This document shows, piece after piece, positions 1-7,052 of a DNA stretch of 39,697 nt. A model generated the notes under the pieces. It did no database searches, was not told the origin of the DNA, and saw only the letters and a list, made by a program, of their open reading frames with translations. A program made the translations under genes and the position numbers. This DNA comes from Alphaproteobacteria bacterium (lineage in GTDB: Bacteria > Pseudomonadota > Alphaproteobacteria > Micavibrionales > UBA2020). The stretch lies in NCBI GenBank assembly GCA_004297545.1, contig SCTB01000189.1:1-39697 (forward strand), written 5' to 3'. The stretch's first letter is position 1; each line of letters starts with the position of its first letter.

Positions 1-255
1 CCTTATCTCGATATTCGGATTGTCGGTATAGGCAAGCACTTCCTTGAAGACCTGCAGGTTCTGGCTTTTGATCGCTGCCCTGACGAAGAGGCCCTTTTCC
101 TGATCGTCGATTTCCACCTTGCTCGCGGCCTCAAGGGCCTTCTGCGTTTCTGCCGGGTCGCCCGTGGCGATGGCGTCATAGACGGCCTGTTTCGCCGCCT
201 TGGCTTCGCGCGACTTGCGCCACTTTTCCCGAAGACCGTCAAACATCTGCCGCAT
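1..255 (-). CDS. Unknown protein, N-terminal part (runs off left edge)
   Basis: The minus frame is open from an ATG at 255 to the edge of the window, giving 85 codons without a stop. The visible part is charged and helical: it begins MRQMFDGLREKW, and around residues 25-55 a GDPAETQKALEAA segment is followed by KGLFVRAAIKSQNLQVFKEVL. The alternating short helices recall one or two ankyrin-like hairpins, but I see no canonical TPLH motif, so that is only a suggestion. A second ATG lies 9 bases inside. A strong promoter (285-313) lies just upstream on the same strand, which supports a real gene. The amphipathic Phe/Lys/Trp-rich start resembles that of the unknown protein at 10543-11229. Function unknown. 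Confidence 0.7.
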   Translation of the reverse strand, partial: MRQMFDGLREKWRKSREAKAAKQAVYDAIATGDPAETQKALEAASKVEIDDQEKGLFVRAAIKSQNLQVFKEVLAYTDNPNIEIR

Positions 256-284
256 ATCCCTTCTTTAGGTGTCTTTCGACACCG

Positions 285-313
285 ACTTTAGAGGAAATGA
301 TATATTCTGTCAA
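285..313 (-). promoter_or_regulatory. Sigma-70 promoter of the left-edge gene
   Basis: On the minus strand a perfect -35 TTGACA (313-308) is followed by 17 bases and a -10 TAAAGT (290-285). It points into the gene starting at 255, with a predicted transcript start near 278. Confidence 0.65.
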
Positions 314-463
314 ATATATGGATTATGGGTTTGAGCGGGGAAAACCATCCTGCGTCTGCCTCCCAAGCACCTGAAACCCAAAGAAAAAATCTTTAACCTC
401 TTCCCTGTTCCTTTGGCCGGCTTACTGTTATACTTTTAAACGCCGAGGGAGTGAAAATTAACC

Positions 464-1126
464 ATGCTCAATAGCAGCCTAGTCGGTGCAAAGGGTAATA
501 TGCAGCCATCCTGGACCAGGCTTAACCGGGAACAAGCGCATGCCGTGCTGAACAAGCTGAGCGGCAACCGGGACGCCGTGGTTTTCTCCAAGGAATCCAC
601 CGAGGTTTCCTGGCGCAGCCTGCCGTTCTATACCAATTACCGCCTGTACCGGCTTATCAATTACGCGACCATGCCGACCTTCAGCATGATGTACCTGAGC
701 AACGGCGACGAGTTCATCACTATCGACGGCACGGCCAACCCGATCTATACGGTCAACGAAAAAGACGGCATCCGCCTGAACGAGATGAACGTCATTCCCT
801 ATCTCGATTTCTTCTTCACGAACGTGCAGGGTTCCGAAGGCGACGTGTTCCTCATCAAGGATCCGCGCAAGATGCCGTTCATGGATACCTTGAGCGACGT
901 GCAGCAGCAGAGCGTGATTGCGAATTTCAAGCCGCTGAAAGTGTCGCATGACACCGCGGCGCATGTTTACAAGGTCGCGGGCACGCTGTATTACGGCGGC
1001 GGGCTTATCTCCGCCGTCATCGTCGTGACGCCGGAAGGCAAGCTGTCGTTCCAGGAGCAGAGCCTGCTCCTGACCGGGATTCACTTCCCGTACAATCCGC
1101 ATAGCCAGCACTGGATCGAAGGTTGA
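464..1126 (+). CDS. Unknown cytoplasmic protein (220 aa)
   Basis: I do not recognise this family. The protein is a mixed alpha/beta sequence without signal peptide or membrane segment. Notable stretches are an aromatic segment SLPFYTNYRLYRLINY near residues 52-67, a beta-rich centre (DEFITIDGTANPIYTV) and a glycine-rich hydrophobic strand pair near 175-190 (GTLYYGGGLISAVIVVTPEG). The ATG at 464 is preceded by GAGGGAG at a rather long spacing. Its stop is followed 8 bases later by the ATG of the next gene, and the pair appears to be one operon. No pathway can be assigned. Confidence 0.75.
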   Translation: MLNSSLVGAKGNMQPSWTRLNREQAHAVLNKLSGNRDAVVFSKESTEVSWRSLPFYTNYRLYRLINYATMPTFSMMYLSNGDEFITIDGTANPIYTVNEKDGIRLNEMNVIPYLDFFFTNVQGSEGDVFLIKDPRKMPFMDTLSDVQQQSVIANFKPLKVSHDTAAHVYKVAGTLYYGGGLISAVIVVTPEGKLSFQEQSLLLTGIHFPYNPHSQHWIEG

Positions 1127-1134
1127 CGACGTTC

Positions 1135-1647
1135 ATGACACAGACGCCGAAACTCAACGACCTCCTGAAACCGGGCAAGCCGTTGCCCAGCGACGACCTG
1201 ATGATTTCGACCGCGCTCGATATCCTCAACCACAGCCCGCACGGCCAGCAGCTCTCCGACTTCGTGAGCGTGAACCAGATTTCCATTCGCGTCATGGCGA
1301 CGCCGCATCCCACCACCTACCTGCCGGAAAGCAAGCTGGTCTATATCGGCTTCAACCGCAACAATCCCGTCACGCCGTCGCGTTTCGTGCTGATGCTGGC
1401 CGGCATCCTGCGCGAGGCGCAGCAGGAAAGCGCCGGCATCAGGCACCCGAACCTGAACGCGCCGATGCAGGAGCACATGAAAGTCTCCATGGCCAAGCAC
1501 GAAGACAAGGTCTGGTACATGTGCACGGTCGCGACCGAGCTGAACGCGCTCGAAACCTTCGCCGAATACAAATTCCACGACGAGCTCAAGGGCATGGGCC
1601 ACGAAGAAGCGCTGGTTCTGTACCTGAGGCAGGAAAAGAAGGCGTAA
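1135..1647 (+). CDS. Unknown protein, second gene of operon
   Basis: This 170-residue protein lies 8 bases after the previous stop. I prefer the ATG at 1135 over the in-frame TTG at 1123, because the GAAGG at 1118-1122 would abut the TTG but sits about 12 bases before the ATG. The start is still uncertain. The sequence has an N-terminal helical part, a beta strand pair near residues 45-75 (ISIRVMATPHPTTYLP, LVYIGFNRN) and a long helical C-terminal half (LMLAGILREAQQESAG, then ATELNALETFAEYKFHDEL). The helical half loosely recalls putative metallopeptidase families of unknown function, but no HExxH motif is present, so I do not claim enzymatic activity. The gene ends in front of a palindromic repeat lying between convergent genes. 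Confidence 0.7.
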   Translation: MTQTPKLNDLLKPGKPLPSDDLMISTALDILNHSPHGQQLSDFVSVNQISIRVMATPHPTTYLPESKLVYIGFNRNNPVTPSRFVLMLAGILREAQQESAGIRHPNLNAPMQEHMKVSMAKHEDKVWYMCTVATELNALETFAEYKFHDELKGMGHEEALVLYLRQEKKA

Positions 1648-1658
1648 TTCTCATTTTT

Positions 1659-1733
1659 GTCATTCCGAGCGCAGCGAAGAATCTCTCTTCGCTGAAGTGG
1701 GATTCTTCGGTCGCTGCGCTCCCTCAGAATGAC
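1659..1733. repeat. Palindromic repeat, class A (copy 1)
   Basis: An imperfect inverted repeat starts GTCATTCCGAGCGCAGCGAA and ends CAGAATGAC, with arms containing GAAGAATC and GATTCTTC. It lies between the convergent ends of the genes at 1647 and 1759, where its hairpin could end transcripts from both sides. Related copies are at 18751-18820 and 33773-33858. Confidence 0.8.
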
Positions 1734-1758
1734 AGATGACAGTTTTCTAAAGAGCCCT

Positions 1759-2220
1759 TCAGCGCGTTGAAGAACCGCCGGGCGCCACGCCGATCCAGCC
1801 CGTGTTCTTGTCCGGCTGGACGGGGGCAGGGCGGACGGGGGCGTTATTGTGCTTCGGCTGCGGCGTGCCGTTGGCGGCGCGTTCGAACTTTGCGACCAGC
1901 GCCCGCGTTTCCGAGAAAAACCTGTCCCGATTATGCTGGGCCTGGGGGCCGGGACCGGCAAACGAGAACATGCAGAAGGCCGCCGCGCCAAGGCCGGCCG
2001 CGAAGGACAGCTTCCTGAACGTATTCTGCTGGGGGTTCAGGCGGCCGCAGACCAGCCCGACGGCGGTGCAGGCGCCCCAGATGCAGGCGCCGGTGATCAG
2101 CGCCGTCATCGCGCCGGGAAATCCGAGCAAAAGCCCGCCCGCGCTCAAGGCCATGGCCATGATGCTGCCAAGGCTCATGCCCGCATTCGCGCTTCGGATA
2201 TGGTCTCTGATGGGCATCAT
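1759..2220 (-). CDS. Small membrane protein of unknown function
   Basis: This is a 153-residue protein if translation begins at the tandem ATG codons at 2220/2217, which follow GGGGT at a suitable distance. An in-frame TTG at 2289 would give 176 residues, but its purine-rich stretch is only 3 bases away. After a short N-terminus (MMPIRDHIRSA) there are two hydrophobic segments, about residues 14-37 (SLGSIMAMALSAGGLLLGFPG, running into MTALITG) and 40-58. A third weaker one (SFAAGLGAAAFCMFSFAG) follows near 72-88. A proline-rich hydrophilic tail completes it. It is probably an inner-membrane protein with a soluble C-terminus. No family recognised. A near-consensus promoter lies about 100 bases upstream. 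Confidence 0.65.
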   Translation of the reverse strand: MMPIRDHIRSANAGMSLGSIMAMALSAGGLLLGFPGAMTALITGACIWGACTAVGLVCGRLNPQQNTFRKLSFAAGLGAAAFCMFSFAGPGPQAQHNRDRFFSETRALVAKFERAANGTPQPKHNNAPVRPAPVQPDKNTGWIGVAPGGSSTR

Positions 2221-2321
2221 GGAAACAAACCCCAGGTCGTTTTCAGCAGCTGTTCTAGCACCGGCATGGCGCGGCAACCAACAAAACAAATTCCCTGTCG
2301 TGCACGTTGCATGGTCTTTGG

Positions 2322-2350
2322 ACTATAGCGACAATCGTTAATTATGTCAA
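2322..2350 (-). promoter_or_regulatory. Sigma-70 promoter of the small membrane protein gene
   Basis: Minus-strand TTGACA (2350-2345), 17-base spacer, TATAGT (2327-2322). The first 14 bases, TTGACATAATTAAC, are identical to the promoter at 12511-12539. Confidence 0.75.
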
Positions 2351-2444
2351 ATGATAACCAGCTTTGAATGCTGAGTCCCGCCCCTGATTCCGTCCTGGGT
2401 CTTTTGGCCAACGCATTGAAAATATTAACATAATATGATACCCT

Positions 2445-2473
2445 TTGACGTATTAGGAAAAATGGAGGATGAT
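2445..2473 (+). promoter_or_regulatory. Possible promoter of first mini-gene
   Basis: TTGACG (2445-2450), 17 bases, GATGAT (2468-2473) upstream of the mini-gene at 2518. The -10 matches consensus in four of six positions, so this is only a candidate. Confidence 0.35.
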
Positions 2474-2517
2474 TAACTATGGTCGTTATGGCAAAATGTT
2501 AATACAGGGTGGGTTAC

Positions 2518-2667
2518 ATGACGTTGAAGACAATCGCAGGGTTCCGCAATACTGACGAGGCCAAGGCAATAGAGGCCCATATCGAGTTTCGCGCCGGCGG
2601 CGCAGCGATCTTTGCAAATGAGCAATCAGGGCCGAGGGTTTCGACGCCTTCCGCGCCTTCCATGTAG
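2518..2667 (+). CDS. Mini-protein 1 of a tandem paralogous trio (49 aa)
   Basis: The 49-residue frame begins MTLKTIAGFRNTDEAKA and continues with HIEFRAGGAA. The start is preceded by AGGGT with 7-base spacing, and the gene ends just before a textbook intrinsic terminator. Two further genes (2898 and 3141) encode clearly related proteins: M-[TN]-LK-x-I-x2-F-x2-T-x-EA-x7-IE-x-RA-x-G aligns over the first 27 residues without gaps, while the C-termini differ. This paralogy is the main evidence that all three are translated. No signal peptide or membrane segment is visible. I do not recognise the family, and nothing nearby suggests a modification enzyme or toxin partner. Confidence 0.75.
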   Translation: MTLKTIAGFRNTDEAKAIEAHIEFRAGGAAIFANEQSGPRVSTPSAPSM

Positions 2668-2690
2668 TTACCGATTCGAGCCAAAAACTC

Positions 2691-2720
2691 AAAAGCGCCC
2701 GCCAAAAACGGGCGTTTTTT
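2691..2720 (+). terminator. Intrinsic terminator after mini-gene 1
   Basis: Stem CGCCCG (2696-2701) and CGGGCG (2709-2714) with a 7-base loop, followed by six T. It is preceded by AAAAG, so it may also act weakly in the other direction. Confidence 0.85.
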
Positions 2721-2765
2721 CGTGCTTGATTCAAAAATTAATGTAATCTTCCAAGCAACTGGAAA

Positions 2766-2780
2766 TTAAAGGGAAATTAA
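2766..2780. promoter_or_regulatory. CtrA-type box TTAA-N7-TTAA
   Basis: TTAA (2766-2769), seven bases, TTAA (2777-2780) matches the full consensus bound by the alphaproteobacterial cell-cycle regulator CtrA. It lies about 120 bases before mini-gene 2 and just after the terminator of mini-gene 1. A TTGACA (about 2813-2818) follows but lacks a clear -10. Chance occurrence in this AT-rich gap is possible. Confidence 0.4.
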
Positions 2781-2897
2781 TGACATTATGGCGTGGGAAT
2801 GAACGGTGTCATTTGACATGGGTCTTTTTGTTGCGCATTCTAGGCTTATAAGGCAATTAAATTGCTGAGTTAATAAAAAAAAGAACGAGGTAGGGCC

Positions 2898-3053
2898 ATG
2901 ACATTGAAGAAAATCAAGAATTTCTCTGAAACCCGGGAGGCTGCCGCTTTCGCCGATGCGATCGAGCATCGCGCATCGGGCGCAGCCCTGTTTGCCGCTC
3001 CAGCACAGCAGTGGCAGGCGCCGGCCCTAAAGAGCTCCGTCATCGTAGCCTGA
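2898..3053 (+). CDS. Mini-protein 2 of the trio (51 aa)
   Basis: The frame begins MTLKKIKNFSETREAAAF, continues ADAIEHRASGAALF and ends in a hydrophobic VIVA. It shares the LK-x-I-x2-F ... EA ... IE-x-RA-x-G pattern with its neighbours at identical spacing. Its ribosome binding site is the clearest of the three (GAGG at 2887-2890, 7 bases before the ATG). A 14-bp hairpin separates it from mini-gene 3. The C-terminus after residue 33 is unrelated to those of the paralogues. Function unknown. Confidence 0.75.
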   Translation: MTLKKIKNFSETREAAAFADAIEHRASGAALFAAPAQQWQAPALKSSVIVA

Positions 3054-3072
3054 ACTATCGTTGTTTCCTCCT

Positions 3073-3107
3073 GAAGGGCCTGGACCTCTAAGGGGTCCGG
3101 GCCCTTC
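3073..3107 (+). terminator. Strong hairpin between mini-genes 2 and 3, no U-tract
   Basis: A 14-bp stem (3073-3086 with 3094-3107, one G-T pair) closes a 7-base loop. It is followed by CCAATCAAGC rather than a run of T. It may be a weak terminator, an mRNA-stability element or a processing site between the two cistrons. Confidence 0.55.
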
Positions 3108-3140
3108 CCAATCAAGCACATAAAAAAAGAGATCACGGTC

Positions 3141-3287
3141 ATGAACTTGAAGACAATCGCAGGTTTTCGGAATACCGAAGAAGCACAGATGTTCGCGCAA
3201 GCCATCGAATTCAGGGCGAAAGGATTCGAACATGAATCCGCCGCTGTCGAGGCAAGGCAATCGCAGGCGCCCGCCGCTTCGCATTGA
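3141..3287 (+). CDS. Mini-protein 3 of the trio (48 aa)
   Basis: The frame begins MNLKTIAGFRNTEEAQMF, continues AQAIEFRAKGFEHE and ends SQAPAASH. Residues 3-12 (LKTIAGFRNT) are identical to mini-protein 1. The ribosome binding site is weak (AAGAGA). No promoter is obvious between it and mini-gene 2, so it may be cotranscribed with it through the hairpin at 3073-3107. The porin-like gene starts 32 bases after its stop. Function unknown. Confidence 0.7.
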   Translation: MNLKTIAGFRNTEEAQMFAQAIEFRAKGFEHESAAVEARQSQAPAASH

Positions 3288-3319
3288 CGCGGGGGGCAAG
3301 CCCGCCGTAAGCTTTTTAA

Positions 3320-4573
3320 ATGATAAAAGCTGCGCGCGGGGCGCGTTCCGGGGTCAGATTACATATTTTTAGCTTGCTCCTGCCGGCCGCGCTGGCGGCG
3401 GCAAGCCCCGCATATGCGAATGCGCCCGAAGACCTGTTCCGTCAGGGGCATTTCTTCGGCGAGCTGCGCTACCGCTATGAAAGCGTCGACAAGGACGGCT
3501 TCGCCAAAGACGCGCAGGCCAATACGGTGCGCGCCGATCTGGGGTTTGAAACGGGCCTCTACCGCGATTTCACCGCGCTGGTTGATTTTCAGTCCGTGCA
3601 GCATATCGGCGACGACGATTTCAACGATACCGAGAACGGCAACACAACCTTTCCCATCATTGCCGACCCGGACAAAGCCCAGTTCCGGCAGGCCTGGATC
3701 ATGTGGACGGGGCTGCCGGATACGATGGTGAGGGGCGGGCGGCAGGAAATCACCTATGACAACCAGCGCTTCGTCGGAAACGTGGATTTTCGCCAGAACG
3801 ACCAGACCTTCGACGCCGGGACGGTTTCATGGTCCCCCTTGAGCGGGCTGACGCTCGATTACGCCTATGTCTGGAACATCAACCGCATTGCCGGCGCCGA
3901 TTATACGGGCAGGACGCAGCTGCTCCACGGCGCCTACGAATACGCCGACTGGCTGCGCGTGGAGGCCTATGGCTATTTCATCGACCTGAACCAGAAAGCG
4001 TCGCAGTCGTCGAAAACCTTCGGCGCGCAGGCGCGGGGGGAGAAGGCGATCACCGATGACCTTGAATTCGATTATCTCGTGGAATACGCGGTGCAGCGCG
4101 ACTACACCGAAAACCCGGATGATTTCCGCCTGCGCTATTTCCACGTCACGCCGACGGTGATTTGGAAAGACATCACGCTGCAGGCCGGGTTTGAATCGCT
4201 GGAAGGCGACGGCACTGACGCCTTCCAGACGCCGCTCGCCACGCTGCATGCCTTCAACGGCTGGGCCGACCTGTTCCTGACCACGCCGGCGGGCGGGCTG
4301 GAGGACAGATACGCGCGCGCGACCTATAAACTGTCCGGCTTCGGCAACTGGATAGACGGCCTCGCGTTTGATGCCGTCTATCACGACTTCAACGCCGAAA
4401 ACACCGCCGCCGATTACGGCACGGAATGGGATTTTCAGATCAGAAAATCATTTCAGACAAAACAATTCCTGACGAAAGAATGGAACCTCGCCGCCAAATA
4501 CGCCGCCTATGACGCGGATACGATGTTTACCGATACGAATAAATTCTGGCTGACGGTAGGGACGAGGTTTTGA
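3320..4573 (+). CDS. Outer-membrane beta-barrel protein, alginate-export/porin-like
   Basis: This 417-residue protein has a Sec signal peptide ending near AYA at residue 33, and then many alternating amphipathic strands rich in aromatic residues. It ends in Phe, the usual terminal residue of barrels inserted by BamA. The segment RGGRQEITYDNQRF with following RQNDQTFDAG (about residues 138-170) is typical of the alginate-export (Alginate_exp, PF13372) group of porins. It probably forms a channel in the outer membrane; the solute is unknown. No alginate genes are nearby. The ATG has no good Shine-Dalgarno sequence. A palindromic repeat follows the stop. Confidence 0.8.
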   Translation: MIKAARGARSGVRLHIFSLLLPAALAAASPAYANAPEDLFRQGHFFGELRYRYESVDKDGFAKDAQANTVRADLGFETGLYRDFTALVDFQSVQHIGDDDFNDTENGNTTFPIIADPDKAQFRQAWIMWTGLPDTMVRGGRQEITYDNQRFVGNVDFRQNDQTFDAGTVSWSPLSGLTLDYAYVWNINRIAGADYTGRTQLLHGAYEYADWLRVEAYGYFIDLNQKASQSSKTFGAQARGEKAITDDLEFDYLVEYAVQRDYTENPDDFRLRYFHVTPTVIWKDITLQAGFESLEGDGTDAFQTPLATLHAFNGWADLFLTTPAGGLEDRYARATYKLSGFGNWIDGLAFDAVYHDFNAENTAADYGTEWDFQIRKSFQTKQFLTKEWNLAAKYAAYDADTMFTDTNKFWLTVGTRF

Positions 4574-4587
4574 AAGGTCAGGAGGTT

Positions 4588-4702
4588 GTCGCCCCGGCGA
4601 AGGCCGGGGCCCACGGACTTTGTCTGTTGAGTTTGTAACGCTGTTTCACGGTTATGGCTGCAGCATATGATGTCCGTGGATTCCGGCCTTCGCCGGAATG
4701 AC
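4588..4702. repeat. Palindromic repeat, class B (copy 1)
   Basis: It starts GTCGCCCCGGCGAAGGCCGG, has GGGCCCACGGAC then a variable centre of about 50 bases, and returns as GTCCGTGGATTCCGG ... CGCCGGAATGAC. It sits between the convergent genes ending at 4573 and 4711. Full-length relatives are at 9680-9773 (inside a gene) and 14860-14974. Confidence 0.85.
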
Positions 4703-4710
4703 ATGAAGAT

Positions 4711-5202
4711 TTACGACAGCGCCTTCGCCGCCTTCTTCACAGCATCCCTTAAATACTCCGCCCGGCTCTTGCCGCTGAGGTCGAGGTGCGGGTCGTCGTG
4801 CTGGCGGATGAGGCCCTGTTCCTGCATGACCCTGCCGACGGTCCAGGTGTCGAAGCCGCGGCGCCTTGTTTCCTCGACGGAATCATGCGGGAATTCGACG
4901 CCTTCGCCGAAGGTTACTTCGGCGTTGCCGGTGGCGCGGGCGACGACCACGACGGGGCGGTCGATATCATGCCCTTTTTCCTCGAAAATGCCGTTTTCGA
5001 TGCTCACATAGAGGTCCGCATCCGGCACCAGCTTTTTGGCGGCGGCAATGCGGTTGAAGGCGCCCGTCACGGTTTCGCCATTCATGGGCTGTTCAGCTAT
5101 CCCTGAGGGCGCTTTTACCGTGATGATTTCGGCATCATCGCCAAAGGCTGCGCGGACGGCGTCAAGCTTGACGGCGCTGGTGGAGGCGAGCACGATTTTC
5201 AT
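4711..5202 (-). CDS. YjjX/DUF84-type non-canonical purine NTP phosphatase
   Basis: The 163-residue length fits the inosine/xanthosine triphosphatase family (NTPase_I-T, PF01931; E. coli YjjX is about 170 residues). These enzymes hydrolyse ITP/XTP and related damaged nucleotides in the cytosol. Family features visible are the N-terminal strand and loop MKIVLASTSAVKLDAV, SGIAEQP-x-N-GETVTGAFNR near residues 33-51, and the acidic AD-LYVSIENGIFE near 62-74. The start overlaps the stop of the preceding gene (5199) by 4 bases, so it is translationally coupled as the last gene of a three-gene minus operon with a PIN-like fusion protein. That partnership is unusual for this housekeeping family. Confidence 0.85.
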   Translation of the reverse strand: MKIVLASTSAVKLDAVRAAFGDDAEIITVKAPSGIAEQPMNGETVTGAFNRIAAAKKLVPDADLYVSIENGIFEEKGHDIDRPVVVVARATGNAEVTFGEGVEFPHDSVEETRRRGFDTWTVGRVMQEQGLIRQHDDPHLDLSGKSRAEYLRDAVKKAAKALS

Positions 5203-7034
5203 GACGGGGCCTGGGTTTTCTGCTTCGGTTTTTGTGGCGTTCCGGCGGCGGGCGTCGTGGCCGGGTCGTCGGGATGCGCCGCGTCGTAAGCCTTCAGTTC
5301 TTTCTTGTACATCTCCAGTTCCTGCATCGCGCCGACGAGGTCTGCGCGTTCCATCTGGGCCATGGTCATCTTGTCGGCGGAATCAGAGCTGCGGATCCAG
5401 CGGGGCAGGATGGAATCGTTGTCTTTAATAATCTTGTCCTCTTTGGCGATGCAGTCCTTCAGTACGCGCTCCAGTTCCGCGATGTTTTTCGGGTCGCGCA
5501 TGTCGATTTTCTTGAAGTCTTCGATCTTGAAGCGGCCCTTCTGGTTGCGCTCGAGGCTGCCCGTGCCGTTCATATTCTCGTTCTTCATATGCTCGGAATG
5601 CTGCAACATCATGACCGCGATATGCTTGAAGCCCAGCACCGAGGGCTTGCCATCATCGGATTTGTAATTCTGGCGTTTTGTCGCCGCGCCGTTTTCCGCA
5701 ATGGTGCGGTCCACATCGTCCCAGGCGCGCTTCGCCTCGATGGCCTTTTCGCCCGTATAGGCAACCGCGCCCACGGCGGCCACTGTCAATACGACGGGGG
5801 CGGCGGCGGCGACGACTGCGGCGGTGCCTGTCGCAGCGGCACCCGTGCCCAATACGCCCGTCACGCCTGCCGTAATCACGCCCGCTTCCGTCGCCGTTGC
5901 TGTGGCGGTGCCGAGGGCGATCGCCGTCGTGGCGGTCGCAGCCATGGCCGTCGCGCGTTCGGCCATATGCTCGGGAGTATCTTCCTTCGAAATCTGGTAA
6001 GCGCCATCAACCAGCGTCACGCCGACGTTCACGCCGGGAATGAATTTCCCCGCCTTGGTCAGCAGCGGGGCGGATTTGCCGGCCGCGGTCAGGATGCCTT
6101 CGGTCGCCTGCGCGGTGGAAGTCGCGATATTCGTGGTCGCAATCGCGCCCCCGACTGTATCGCCGGACTCGATGGCGTCATGCAGCCCCTTCGCGCCCAG
6201 CACGAGGCCGACCCCTGCCGCGCCCGCATTGCCGACGCCAGGCCTGACTTTGGGGGCGGTGGGCGTTTCGGCCGGCGTGGCTTCGGGGACGAATTTGGAC
6301 GTCTGCGCCGTCTTCGCCGGGCTGCTTTCGGGCGGCGGGGCGGGAGCCGGTGGTTCGGCATTAGTGACAGGCTTGCTTTCAGGGGCAGGATTCTCCCGCA
6401 CGGGTGCTTTCGTTTCGGCAGTTTCGGCAGACGGTTTGGCGGGAGTAACGGTTTCGGCGGTGGGCGGTGTAATGCCGTGCTCAGCATAGACCTGTTCCGA
6501 GGGCTTGAAGCCGCCCCGGGCGCGCAGGATGTCCCCCGTCTTTTCTCCGAGCAGGTCATAGTTGACGCGGGAGAGAGTGCCATCGGCAAGCGCAGCCTCT
6601 GCAACCTGCTGCGTCGATACAACATGGTCTTGCAGCGTGGATTTTTTCAGCAGCTTGTCGAGGGTCGCGATTTTCAGGTTTTCGGTGTCACCCGCAGGCG
6701 GCAGCGTCGGGTCGCGGTCTTTGGTGCGCGTGATTACGTCCATGATGGAGCGCTCGCCGCCGTTCTTGCCGCCGAAGGCATGCGTTTCATAAATAACCGC
6801 TTTCGTACCCTTGTTTTTGTCGAACCAGTTCCGGATATCCTTGAATTCCTCAAGCGTCGTGGCTTCGTCCAGCACGGTCGTCGTGACGCGAATATCGTAT
6901 TTCTTGCCAAGGTCGTCGAGGATCGCTTCGCCCATCTTCGGGTCGTAGTTAATGCCGCGCGGCTTGTCCTCCGTCGCCTGTCCGTAGATATGGATCAGGA
7001 AGTTTGTGTCAAGGAAGAGAACCGGTTTCGTCAC
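5199..7034 (-). CDS. PIN-like domain fused to Pro-rich linker and Ala/Gly-rich hydrophobic segment
   Basis: A 611-residue protein with an unusual architecture. Residues 1-175 look like a PIN-type nuclease fold: a first strand ending in Asp (VLFLDTN, D9), a second acidic site TTVLDEATTLEEF (D56/E57) and an acidic helix GGERSIMDVITRTKDRD (E94, D99, D106/D108). Residues 190-265 are a Pro/Ala/Glu-rich linker. Residues 266-430 are almost only Ala, Gly, Thr and Val with two or more stretches able to span a membrane (about 366-382 and 385-427). Residues 440-611 are charged and helical with a Pro/Gln/Lys tail. The domain assignment is mine from motifs. It could be a membrane-associated RNase, an effector or toxin, or a structural protein. 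No immunity or antitoxin gene is recognisable. The operon runs 7721 to 4711. Confidence 0.7.
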   Translation of the reverse strand: MTKPVLFLDTNFLIHIYGQATEDKPRGINYDPKMGEAILDDLGKKYDIRVTTTVLDEATTLEEFKDIRNWFDKNKGTKAVIYETHAFGGKNGGERSIMDVITRTKDRDPTLPPAGDTENLKIATLDKLLKKSTLQDHVVSTQQVAEAALADGTLSRVNYDLLGEKTGDILRARGGFKPSEQVYAEHGITPPTAETVTPAKPSAETAETKAPVRENPAPESKPVTNAEPPAPAPPPESSPAKTAQTSKFVPEATPAETPTAPKVRPGVGNAGAAGVGLVLGAKGLHDAIESGDTVGGAIATTNIATSTAQATEGILTAAGKSAPLLTKAGKFIPGVNVGVTLVDGAYQISKEDTPEHMAERATAMAATATTAIALGTATATATEAGVITAGVTGVLGTGAAATGTAAVVAAAAPVVLTVAAVGAVAYTGEKAIEAKRAWDDVDRTIAENGAATKRQNYKSDDGKPSVLGFKHIAVMMLQHSEHMKNENMNGTGSLERNQKGRFKIEDFKKIDMRDPKNIAELERVLKDCIAKEDKIIKDNDSILPRWIRSSDSADKMTMAQMERADLVGAMQELEMYKKELKAYDAAHPDDPATTPAAGTPQKPKQKTQAPS

Positions 7035-7052
7035 GCCATACCCCTAATGCGC

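Noticed and set aside
1384-1560. Metallopeptidase active site in the protein at 1135-1647
   Set aside because: The helical layout recalls such families, but no HExxH or similar metal motif is present.
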